A stretch of 64,000 nucleotides of DNA. It comes from Paracentrotus lividus (taxonomy: Eukaryota; Echinodermata; Echinoidea; Camarodonta; Echinidae). The stretch's first letter is position 1, and each line of letters opens with the position of its first letter. Location: the NCBI GenBank assembly GCA_940671915.1, contig CALNVZ010002100.1, positions 20,234,062 through 20,298,061 of the forward strand. Reading direction: 5' to 3'. The translations under genes were made by a program, and so were the position numbers. This document shows, piece after piece, positions 9,298 to 21,200 of the stretch. The notes beneath the pieces are model-generated. The model had not been told where the DNA came from. It saw nothing but the letters and a program-made list of their open reading frames with translations, and did no database searches.

Positions 9298-11146
9298 TCA
9301 CTCCTTGTATTCTTCATCAAGTCGTTTGGCATAGCGGCGTTCAGATTCTTTTCTTCTATATACATCATCTGCAGATGAGAGGGGAAATAAAAAGTAAATA
9401 AAGTTGACTGGTTATTGCACAGTAAGTTTATTTATGAGATCATAATATTATTACATAATTCATTTTATTTGAAAAGATAAAATAAAACAGTTCTACAACC
9501 TCACATTCATTTTCACCTTGTCTATTAACTGAGATTAATTATTCATTACTTGAAAAGAAAATAATTTAATTCAGGATTGTGGACTTGTAAATTGGAATGA
9601 TTTCTAACAAACATATTTGAAAGTCACATTGCTGAATTACTACAAAAATATTTATGAAAGTCCAATAGGCTAATGATAGATTGCAGGTCTATTTATAAAA
9701 AGCTATGAATTGATCTAAAGCACTCATCCACTGTAATCTGTATTCAGATAAAAAGGACAAAAAATGAAGACTAAAAGAGAATGTTCGAATTCAAAGCCAG
9801 AAGTAGCGTAGACTGAGGCTGCTCGTCCTCATCGTATATACCCCCCCCCCCCCCCCCGAGGACAGAGAGCTTCCATTGCGCATGCTGTTCAAAATGCAGT
9901 GTACATAGCCGAGTGTGTTTTTCGGTAATCATCTTACAGATCTATAAGATGAATGTTATTCCACTTACAACATCTTCAAGAGTGCAAGTAGATTTTCTCT
10001 AGAAATTGTCCTGTTTTATGCCCAACTGTCTTGTTGAAGTTGGGTTTTGGGGGTTTCTGTAAGTTTTTCCCATGAAATTTGGGGAAATTTAACAGAGAAT
10101 ACAGCACTGCATTTTGAACAGCTCACGCAATGGAAGCTCTCTGTCTTCAGAGAGATACGCGATGAAGACAGAGCAGCCTCGCACGTAGAAAAATCTACAA
10201 GTTCTTTCTTACAGAGCTAGAGAACAATGCATTTTGATTGTTGGGCGCTCTGATTAGCTATCGCGCGGAGCTCCGCTTCCTGGTTGCGATGACTGAAGTG
10301 CGTTGACCGTAACTGAACAACGTGATTCAGCTGTTCCCGATAAAGACCGCTTTTGTCGTGCGCGCTGTCAATCATAACCAAAGTGGACCCATTTCGCAAG
10401 AAAAACTGCAAGACTCGACTTCACAAAACGTTTTCCGCAAAACCACTCTTTCAATATTTTTTAGAATAAAGAAGAGAAATATAAAAAGGAACTTCAATGA
10501 ATCCACTATGGGACTTCGCCCAACATTTGAAAACGTATAAAGAAATGAGGACTTACCAAAAAAATAAATGACGAATCTAAATTTTATCGTGACTATTGTT
10601 CATTGAAAGGCACAATGGTAGTGTTTTTCATATGCTAATGTGATCATTCGAGTGTCGTGCATAAATCAATTTAATTATGGAGTAAAAATTTCTACGTGCC
10701 TCGGTCTAGAAGTAGCGCTACCAAGTACCAGAACTGCAGAAGGCAAAGGCTAATTAGCTAAATATGATTTTTGATAAGATATTCTGTAAACACTAATTGA
10801 GCCTTAATGTTGATTTCATTTCTCAAGAATGATCTCGGGAATTAGGGAGGATTATAACTCACAGGACATACACTCCAGTCGATTCCTCGCTTTAATAACT
10901 CAACTTAAGACAAGCAAGCAATTTCGATATGGACAGGACACAACATACCTACACAGAATAAGACATATGGGACCGTGTGAATAACTTACAAAATGTTTCT
11001 CGCCCTGGTGCTATTCTGGCATTTATCATGATCCATTCCAAACCAGCTCCAGTGATGAAGAATACTGGTAAGAATCTATAAACACCAAATATCCGCTTCC
11101 CCGGCCACTTATTCAGGATTTTAGATAGGGTTTTGCTGTAAAACAT
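9298..11146 (-). CDS. SMIM4: SMIM4 / UQCC5, complex III assembly micropeptide, two exons
   Basis: SMIM4 (UQCC5) is a small single-pass inner-membrane protein that works with UQCC6 and other UQCC factors early in cytochrome b/complex III assembly. Exon 1 is 11146-10990 (MFYSKTLSKILNKW..., ending RETF plus one base, donor GTAAGT). Exon 2 is 9368-9298 (completes Y, then DVYRRKESERRYAKRLDEE, KYE-type end and stop TGA) after acceptor CCCCTCTCATCTGCAG. Together 75 residues against about 70 in human. Conserved: KxxGxYRFLPxFF (residues 17-30), the hydrophobic LEWIMI segment (36-41), GRETFYDVYRRK and the acidic end. The splice restores TAT (Tyr) exactly where the family has TFYD. The 1.6 kb intron carries a foldback element. 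UQCC6 begins 378 bp after this stop, on the same strand. Confidence 0.94.
9805..10190. mobile_element. Foldback/MITE element inside the SMIM4 intron
   Basis: The left arm has GACTGAGGCTGCTCGTCCTC and AGAGCTTCCATTGCGC ATGCTG-type sequence; the right arm has its mirror, CAGCTCACGCAATGGAAGCT and GAAGACAGAGCAGCCTCGC. The loop holds a 17-C run at 9841-9857. A related end (CTACGTGCCTCGGTCTAGAAGT) lies at 10688, so a larger element up to about 10717 is possible. Confidence 0.65.
10200..10450. other. CpG-richer segment in the SMIM4 intron
   Basis: This stretch has many CG steps (for example TATCGCGCGGAGCTCCGCTT and GTCGTGCGCGC) in otherwise CpG-poor DNA. It could be an internal promoter for UQCC6 or part of the neighbouring transposon. 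Nothing in it decides between these. Confidence 0.3.
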
Positions 11147-13107
11147 AATTGCTAGTGATAACGGTTATGCAATTTTTCCTAAAGGCCACGCGGATTACGC
11201 AATCATCTTTCCATTTAGCCTTATCAAGGATATCGTGAGTATTTTTATGTGGACATATTCGAGTTGTTGGTTTACATGCACTTGGTCTAACAGAAGTTGG
11301 TCTAATATTCTGTTTGTCTATTACCACAAGGGCTATACACATTTTGAAGACTAACATTTTGGTCTAAAACATACTTGGTCTAATTCTCACCTGGTCATTG
11401 CCTATTTCTAAAGTAAAATGGTCTAATTGCATTTTAATTACATGGTTCACAGGCAAATTAGACCAAAAGGTAGATGAACTGGTTGTAAACGAAATGGAAT
11501 GAGACCATGTAAGACAAGACCAAGTAACAATTTACCAAGTTAACAAAAATTAATGTTGAAAATCTGGTGAACTTTAATAGAAATCATCAGAGAAATTTGC
11601 AGAGCGAGTTGATCGACTGAGTAAATTGATTTGTGCATAGGGTCCTTGGAAATTAGGGTTATTAATCTCTATTTAGCAGGGTAAAACTAACTACAAATTA
11701 AGAGCTATGGGACCATTACCTTGCTATATCAGGAATCTTGATATATTAGACCTCTATATAATAAGTTTCCACTGTATGTGTACATTCGTGAATGAAATTC
11801 CCAACTCTCCTTGAGAGCATAAATTTATTTGTTTATTTCTTATTTCAATTTTTTTTTTCAGTATAAGTTTTTAGTACATTTCATATATTCTGCCCGAATA
11901 TATTCTTTTATCTACCTCTCGACAAACAATAAATGTCACAATACACTCAAGAAAGAAAACAAAAGTACTCATACGTTATTTAATATTTACATTTTATTTC
12001 ACAATCCCTTTCATACACAACACTCATGTTAGGAGCATACACAGTGTTGAACGTTTTCATATCTTTGCAGCCGGGCTGTAAGGGTAATGATTAAACTTGA
12101 TTATATTTGGAATTATAAAGTCAATGCTTCCCTACTGATTACAAAAGTCAACATTATACAAAAATGAATGATTAATTACAAGCATTTTTACTGCTTTAAA
12201 GCAAGGATAAATATCAGTCATATAATAATTCTTGGATACAAGTTGGAGTACATTAATCGGAGTACAGGCATTATCAAGCAATGTATGATGCTATTTCACA
12301 AAGGCATTTAGGTATATCAATAAGAAACAGGAAAACTTTACAATTGAATCCTTATTTTTGAATGAAAATTCACTCTTTGAGAGTAGAAGCTGTATAGCGA
12401 AAGAATGTGAATAACAATATTACATGTAGATTAAAACAAAAATGAAAGTTAATTTATATAGAATGAACAAAATAGCACCAAAACATTGCATTAATGAATT
12501 TATATTTTAAAATATACCACAGTTGATGGTTTCATAAGGACATTTCTTTCTGACACAAAGTACCAATGGTATCAAAACTTCAAAATAGTGAGAATGAAAA
12601 TAAATCAAACTTTGAAAATGACAGATTTTTGTCTCATGAAAACTATGAATAAAACAAACTGATTTGGGGAACAATAAACAAAATTGAAATTACTGCACCA
12701 ATGTCATTTTTAAATACCTAGTAACAATGGGTTGTTGCTATGACAACAATGCCAATGACTTTAAAGGAATAAACATTCCTCGCTCCAGAATAACAATGAA
12801 ATACATAAGCTACAATGTAATCCTGACATACTATCAATACTATATATAATGAATATATTATGGAACTTACGGAGTAACATGTAATCTACTTAGCACATTT
12901 AAAAAGAGGAAATATCCAATGTACATTACATATAAACACATCAACAAATAGAACAAAGACAATGAATAATACTGATAAATACACAAAACTTTCATGGCTT
13001 TTAACCATTTTGCCATAACATTTTTCAAGAACTTATGTATGAAACCATATGTGAAAAAACTCGGTCTATTTAACAAAATGTTAAAATCCCATGCTTCTTT
13101 TTTCATG

Positions 13108-13341
13108 TACTGTATTCGCCGTTATTTTCGCGCGATTAATTTTTCGCGGTGAGCGGCCTCAAAACATGTTCACGGGTTCTTAAATTCGCGCCGCATGTTC
13201 GTAAGCTGGCAATTGAACCCATTCAATATATGCATAGGAAATCATTCCTATATATTCACGGGTTTTTAAATTCGTGCTTGCCACTCTTTGCGCGAAATCC
13301 GGGAAAATTAATGTCCCGCGAATATTTCCATGAATACAGCA
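13108..13341. mobile_element. TIR MITE with TACTGTATT ends and CG-rich TTTTCGCG motifs
   Basis: The element starts TACTGTATTCGCCGTTATTT and ends AATACAGCA-like sequence, with repeated ATTTTCGCG and AAATTCGCG words inside. The same family recurs at 25956-26155, with TACTGTATTT at the left and AATAACCATACAGTA at the right. Confidence 0.7.
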
Positions 13342-13429
13342 CTATTTGTAAAATGACATGTCATTTATTCAAACATACAAGCATGCTGAATATACATCAG
13401 ATTGAATGCAATACAAATGGACAAGCATT

Positions 13430-13579
13430 ACAGTTCACTCATGTTATAATGAGTATTAATGTAATGAGATTGTGTTATGAGGAAAATTCTCCAGGTTTCA
13501 ATAAAATGTGCACACATGAATATGTGCCAATGTGTTATAACAAGATTTTGATTTTGACTTTAATGGGAGTGGACTGTAT
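13430..13579. mobile_element. Short TIR element (AGTCCACTCCCAT family), copy 2
   Basis: ACAGTTCACTCATGTTATAA at the left mirrors TTAATGGGAGTGGACTGTAT at the right. It lies 90 bp after the preceding MITE; together they create a spurious 144-codon ORF. Confidence 0.72.
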
Positions 13580-15831
13580 TTAATTGCCTTTAATTGCCTT
13601 GTCATATAAAATCATGTTTAATTTTTCTACCATCAAAAATATGATTCAAGCACCAAACATTGTAATTGTGTAATTATAATTGTATTTTGTATATAATGTC
13701 TTGAATCATGCATGACAGACCAGAGTGGTTTTTCACCAAGTCTTATGTAAAGTTACAAATGACTTTACAAACGACTGAAACACGTTCTTGTTTGCTGTAC
13801 TAATCCCATTCTCAATCATTTAGCACAAGAACTGTATGGTGTTCATAATTCACAAACGACTTGGTAAAACACCACCCTTGGCGCATTACACGAAGCCACT
13901 ACTATTATTAAACTGAAGATATCAAATAAAATATACACCCTTTGTCCTTCCATTGGAAAACTTGTACTCAACAAACAAGTTATAATTACAATTCTACTCT
14001 ACCTGATTTCCAATCCAAGACAAACTTCAACAACACCATACAGTACCATCAAAATTCATCGCACAGGATTACACAATCACTAATGGCTGGATAGGTTTTA
14101 AATCAAACAATTATGAAAAATCACAAATAACCATCATTCTCAAAATATTTTGATCTTTCAGGTTCTCTCAATTTTACATGTTTCTAAAAGATTTGTTTCT
14201 TACACATTTTTTAAAGAGATAATCGTTGGTTTTGGAGAGGATGATGAAAAGTAAAAGGGAAGTCTACACTGAATGATCAAAACTAGAAATAAATGAAAAC
14301 TGCCAAACCGGTCAAAATCTTTCTTGCGTCGGTCTTCATTTCTGTTCATCAGCTTTCAAAGAAAATCCTTTTCTTGGAGGCAACTCAAGGTAGACTTCTA
14401 TAACTCACTACAAGTAAAAAATTTTTTTTTTAAACTTGAAGAAGAAAAACAAATCACGAAACCAGCCATCAGCCTGATATGAATCCTGTGCGATGTATAC
14501 ATTCCACATACCTCTCCATTTACCTTTCTTTTTACAGTAAACCATAAATGTACAGTCTGTACAATCTTTACAAGTTTAGCAATACAACTCATCTCTTAGA
14601 GGTAGATAATCAAACAATTTATTAACTTAAATATCAAATCAGTAAGGATTTCATCTTTTATTGTTATGCAAAGGTCAAACCTGGTTGTGCACCTTCTACA
14701 TTTGGTCTAGGCACAGAATATGCTTACGTCAGATGCAGCAAGGTGCATATCAGATGCAGCAAGGTGCATATCAGACTCGCAGGGCAGGTTAGCCATAGTC
14801 TTTCTACAGCCATGTTGAAACCCAAAGAATATCAAAAGCAAAGGGGCTTTGGCTTAAATTTGTAAATGCCTCCTTCATTTTCAACATAACATTTTTAACA
14901 TGACTTATAAAATATATTTCACAGAACCATAATATTTATCTGATTTTATATTTACTGTGCTGAAGACGCACATTTTTTTATAATTTGGCGGAATGTCTTC
15001 CACAAGTAAGAAAGTAAAAAAAGGTGGGGTTTTATTAATCAGCTATTTGTCATTACACATCGTTAGAAGAACCTCTTTCCTTACAAAACAAGCTTTCTGC
15101 TTTATTTATTTGAACAAATACAAGGGTAATAAAACACACTTGAGTCTTATAAACAAAATCATCTTGTGACCACAGTTCATCAACATTAATAATGCAATAC
15201 TACAAGGTGCTTCAACAAATACAAATTAAAAATTGCTGGATACGACATGTGAGCCTCACAGCACTTGATGTAATAACTATTCCACTTTCCCAAGCAGGCA
15301 AGTGAAATTGATATTTGATGTTCTAAAAAAAGAAGTATGGCCTGTGGAAGTGGGCACATGACTTTGGAAAATTCTGACTGGGAAATTGAGGCTTTTACGC
15401 CATATTAGCCCAAACATCATTTCCACATGCCCCATGGAGCAAGTATGAAGTATTTGATCACTGGCATGGACATGGACAGTTTAGTTGCCACAGACGCACA
15501 CATGGGCTGAGATAACACCTGGTGATTCAAAGCAAGCAGCTAATAATATTAACCCATTGACTTTCAAATGCCTTAGGTTAACACAGGAACCACCTGGCTC
15601 CTGTCACCAATGGGGTTAACACTTTAACTTCATCCATCAACCATGATGTTAATAAACAAATGGACAGACCACATTGGTTGCATAACCTCATACTCTTCCG
15701 ATTGTAAACCACGCTGCCAAACCAATGGACAACCCTCAATGGTTGCTTGAAAAAAAGAGCGCCCTCTATCACAGTATCCTGTTCCTTTAAAGGGACAGAT
15801 CAGCATTATTAGGTGCCTTTAAAGGGACAGA

Positions 15832-18143
15832 TCAGCTGGATGTACTGGGAGGTGACTGGAGAGACATGCGTAGGTTGTTTGAAGGTTTCAGCAGTGACGT
15901 GATGTTGAGTGCTTGGGGGAACCTCTGATGGTAGCGATCAAGTCGGATGTATTTGACCGTTACAAGCTTGCCTGTAGTGAGGAATAAATACATGGATCAT
16001 GAAGCTTTTAAAGATGAATTCAAATTAGAATCTATTATTTGACACATCTACTGGTATATACTTTATGAAAAAACAAGGTCAGAACATACAAAATATTAAT
16101 AAATAGCAATTTAGAAAAAAAGCAAAGATCTTTGGAGATTCTGGAGGATTTCCCAGTGTTCTAATTTTTACATACTCTGTATAAGAATTTACAATATGCA
16201 TCGGGCATCCTTATTCAAATTTTAGAGTTTGAATATGTCACTTATTGACAACTGGGGGTATAACTTAACTGAAGCCAAAGACATTTTACATTCTGGGTGA
16301 ATAATATAAGGTAATATAGGTTTTCTAACTTCAATTCTAATTTACCACAACTAAAACCAAATTCATAACAAAACTAGCTCAAATTTTGCATGAAATATTT
16401 AACAAACATTTTTGGCATGCTTTATCTCCATATTGACAAATTTAGTGCAATATTCTTACCATCAAACCAGCTCCCTTGAAGACATCTGAATGCCATACCT
16501 GCCTTCTCTGCAGATACACACTTCACATAGACACAACCCTATAAATAAAATGGAAAACATTGAAGATTTATATTTTGTGGAATATATCTAAAGATTTCCT
16601 ATAAAAATGAAATAGTAATGTGGTAATTTTCAAGTTCATCAGGAGGGGTGCATAATAAAGACACACAAAAACTTCACGTTACCAATGCTATTGAACAGAC
16701 GGCTGAACTATGCAAATTTAAAAACATACAAACATGTTTCTCGACCCCTTAGAGCGAGAATTGCCACTTTTACAGTATTACATAAATTAATCCATTTTCC
16801 CATCTATTAGATTATGGCATTTCTAAATTAATTGGTAATTGAAACCAAAAGCATTTTAAACACAGTCTTAAGTCTTCATTGCATGAACTTTTAATTATAC
16901 TTCAGGTAGGGTGTTCAAAATACAACTCTTGCTTTGAAACTTGCTCAAGATAACTTGGGTGGTAAAATTTTTTTGTTTTTAAATTTACATACAACCATCA
17001 TCCCCTTACACCCCCTCCATAAAAAACACAGATATAAAAGCTTGCTTGGTTGCCTGTTCCCTCTAACATAAAAATATGTATACCGATCAATAACATGAAG
17101 ATACAAGTTGTGCTCCAAACGAGGTAGCCTCATTTGGAGCACATGTACATGTGCTTTACCAATCCCAATCCTAAATATAACCCTAATCCTTAACCTAATC
17201 CCAACCATTATCCTAATCCAAATCCATTATTGTTTATACGTTCAAAATTGATCAATATTTCAAAAACAAACATCATGTAATTTGCTTGGATGCTGTTTGT
17301 TTCCCCTTATCTATTATGTATTGATAATCAAAAAATTAGATCTAAAAATTGCAAAAATGCAAAAAGAATGAACAAGTGCAATAACAGAGGACATAGTTAC
17401 CTCTCTTGAGTTCTTATCCACAGTAATGTGCATGATACCACTATCCTCACCACATCTCTCTAAGATTGCATCCTGAATGGTTACATGCCAGTTGCTTCCA
17501 GATTCCCTGAAACAAGAGAAAGGTTCATCAGAATCGATGATAGGAGTGATTCAATATGGGAGCTTTAAGTCCATCAGTAGAATACAGGGGAAAAGAAATT
17601 CGCTTATTATGTCGGTATCTCATTAAAAAAGGCCATGCCAAATACACATACAATTTACAAAGATGTCATACAATCAAAATGTTCACAATATCCTTGTTAC
17701 AAGATTATATCAGAATTTCTCATTATATCAGAATTTATTACGTTGAGATTTCCCTGTAGTAACAATAATATTAGGTTCTGGGAGAGCACATCTTAAGAAC
17801 GTCTTCATTTTGGGAACTGCTCTAATGCTTAGAATAGAATATCAGAGGTCATTCTCAGTGACCCACAATTGTTGACCTACTTACTACTAAATCTAATCAG
17901 ATCATCCTCCTCCGGTGATACATAGAACAGGTTTGTGGTTTATGAGATATTGAGATATGGCGATTATTCGGATAATATCTGGGGTTATAATCGTTCACCA
18001 CTGGGATCCATGACTATTTACCAAATTACACCCTAATCTCATCAGATCGTCCAAAGTATCAAATTTGAAGTTTATATTAGAGGTGGTTATTAAATATCAC
18101 AATGACGGAAAACTTGACACCCTAAACCAAATCAGTTCCATAG

Positions 18144-18181
<38 letters not shown>

Positions 18182-18281
18182 ATGAAGGTACTTACAATGT
18201 GGGATCAAACATGTTCTGACTTTGAGCACGGAGTGTAGCTATAAGCACTAGCTTTCACTGCACTATCCAGGTTTGCAAAAG
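15832..18281 (-). CDS. LEMD3: LEMD3 last four exons: C-terminal RRM
   Basis: Exons 18281-18196, 17506-17401, 16538-16460 and 15971-15832. They encode the [12 protein letters not shown] segment after the MSC domain, FDPT(L)[15 protein letters not shown], the RRM strand [34 protein letters not shown] and the tail [15 protein letters not shown], ending SPPSTSS with stop TGA. In exon 18281-18196 the frame changes between YTPC and NMFDP. The family reads TPCLK(V/I)RNMFDP here, and the DNA lacks two bases (one in CC, one in GG) relative to that. Confidence 0.9.
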
Positions 18282-21200
18282 CTGAGAAGTGAAATAGATA
18301 TGTAATGTCAGTCCTCAGTGAAGTAAACAATTGTTTAGATTGTCCAACAATCAAGACACATGATATTCGGGAGGCCTACCAAAATACCCACAATGTCATT
18401 AGGTGTCTACTTTTATAACTGACCATTTATTTTTACTACCCAAGAGCACTAAATTGAACACCAATGTAATAAATAATTCTTGAATAAAGATCTATAAAGT
18501 GCACATAAAAATTGCATATAATAGATGCACAATACTACAACTTATCTTCCTTGTCATCATAATCAATTGCACCATCATCTTCACCATCACATTACCAACC
18601 CAATCATCAGCACCATCACAATCATCATCAATCTTTGTCACCATCATTGTTATTTGTCATCATTATGATCATCATCTATATGACCATAACCCTTGACATC
18701 TCATCATTTGAATAACACATGATATATTTACCTGTTCCTTGCCACACCTTTGCTCTCTTAGGATTCATATCCTGAAAGATATTGAGAAAAATGGCAGTAT
18801 GTCAATGCATGTGTGTACTTGCTCAATAGTCAAATTCAATTTTTCAAAAGAATCAACATATAAAAATTGGTGTAATGATCACGTTGCTTGTTTTATATTA
18901 ATAGTATTTCTTAAAAGACAATATGATTAATCAGGATAATCAATCTTACCAAAACTATAAGCCAAAGGTGTTAAATTAAAAGTGAATATTAAACTAGATG
19001 AATCTTCGACCGCGCACGGTCGAAAGGCATGCCTCCGTATTGCCACATCGGAAAAAAAGGCATGCGCATGTTGAGTATTTTACATCCATTTATACCATGA
19101 CATCTTTGAGATATTGACCCCAAATCTATTAAAGTTGTATCATCAGAATTATTTCCAACTCAGGGAGGATGGCTACTGATGTAATAAAAAGGATAAATAT
19201 GTTTAAGTTGATCTGTCAAAGTCCTTCAGAAATTGCACAAACGAGTCATTCACATAATAACCAGTGACCTTTGATGTCCTGACCTCAAAAATCTAATCAG
19301 TTCATCTTTCCTCCCACATGACCAAGTTTGAAGTTGATCCATAAACGGTTCAGAAGTTACAGCAAGAACGTGCCATTTTCATGTATACAATGACGTCTGT
19401 GACCCTTGACCTTTGACTTCATGACCTCAAAATTAATAAATTCATTGTCCCTACCATATGCACACATGACCCAAGTTGATGTTCATCCATCAAACTGTTC
19501 TTAAATTATCGCAAGAACAAGCCATTTTCACGTACACAATGTCCTCTGTGGCCTTTGAACTTTGACCTCATGACTCTAAATTCTATCAGTTTATTGTCCG
19601 TCCATATGCACATATGACCCAAGTTTGAAATTGATCTGTCAAACGGTTTTTAAGTTTATTGCGAGAACAAGCCATTTTCATGTACACAATGACCTCTGTG
19701 ACCTTTGACCTCATGACCCCAAAATCTGATAAGTTCATTGTCCTCCCATATGTAAATATATCCAAGTTTGAAGTTGATCCTCAAACGGTTCTTAAGTTAT
19801 CGCAAAACGAGAGCCATTTTCACGTACACAATGACCTGTGACCTTTGACCTCATGACCCAAAATCTAATAAGTTTATTGACCCTCATATATGCACATATG
19901 ACCCAAGTTTCAAGTTTATCCCTCAAACGGTTCTTAAGTTATCGCAAGAACGAGCCATTTTCATGTACACAATGACCTCTGTGACCTTTGACCTCATGAC
20001 CCCAAATTCTAATCAGTTCATTGTCCCTACCATATGCATACATGATCCAAGTTTGAAGTTGACCCGTCAAACCGTTCTTAAGTTATTGCGAGAACGAACC
20101 ATTTTCATGTATACAATGACATCTGTGACCTTTGACCTTTGACCTCATGACCCTAAAATCTAATCAGTTCATTGTCCCTCCCATAGGCACACATTACCCA
20201 AGTTTTAAGTTGACCTGTCAAACGGTTTTTAAGTTATGGCGAGAACGAGCCATTTTCATGCATACAATGACCTCTGTGACCTTTGACCTTTGACCTAATG
20301 ACCCAAAGTCTAATCAGATCACTGTCCCTACCATATGCATACATGATCCAAGTTTGAAAGTGATCCGTCAAACGGTTCTTAAGTTATCGCGGAGAACGAA
20401 ACGGGACGGACGGACAGACAACCCGAAAACATAATGCCTCCGGCACCACCTTCGGTGGCTGAGGCATAAATAATCAAATACACAATTCAGTAACACTAAC
20501 AGAAAATTGGGGTCATCAGATTTCATGGGGAGTCGATCATAATTTGCTGATCCAGAATTTGTGAAAAGCAATTGAAATACCTGTCTTGAAGCTAAATTTC
20601 TGGACCACAGCAAAACAATGTGTCCCACCCTGGACAGCTTCGGGCATCATCGGGCCAGGGAAAGGAGTTTAACGACTTTACCAGATAAGCGATGGGTGGA
20701 ATAATTAAGGCATTACATAAGACTGGCAGTGGTCAGATGATGCAAAACAGCTGTTACGGGGTAAACATCAATGGTGTCAAATAACCCATGGGAGCTCCCG
20801 ACCTACTGTCTTTAATGTAAAAAATCACAATACAGTAGAGGAAATCCCTTTTTTTACATTGTAAATGGGAGAGCTACTCACTCTGTCGGTAATGGGTACA
20901 AATGATGTGACGGCAACGGCAGGAGAAGGCTGGACCCATCTCCATACAGCAAACTCTTCACCTGCAACCTGCTGGGTTTCCACTCTCACCCGAGATTCAT
21001 TCACATTCAGGAACTGTACTGCCTTCTGCCACAAGTGCTGCTTCTTGTGTCTATAAAACAGTTCAACAACACAAATGATAATACTTAATAGTCACATCAA
21101 TTTCTGCACCATGAGCATCTTTCATGATGGATACCGGCGCATTATAAATGTTCACATTATTTATTATTATCATTATTATCAAGTGTTTTTGCCTAAAAAT

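Larger units (their letters stand above)
11147..15831 (-). other. 4.7 kb between LEMD3 stop and SMIM4 start: LEMD3 3' UTR and SMIM4 upstream region
   Basis: No coding exon recognised. Much of it may be a long LEMD3 3' UTR; a minus-strand AATAAA lies near 14617. Two MITEs sit at 13108-13341 and 13430-13579. The ~300 bp before the SMIM4 start should hold its promoter, but I see no TATA box that I would call. Confidence 0.45.

Noticed and set aside
13149..13583. 144-codon + strand ORF
   Set aside because: It spans two adjacent MITEs (13108-13341 and 13430-13579) and has no protein features.
17160..17225. Interstitial telomere
   Set aside because: The CCTAA words are irregular and too few; only a degenerate tract.
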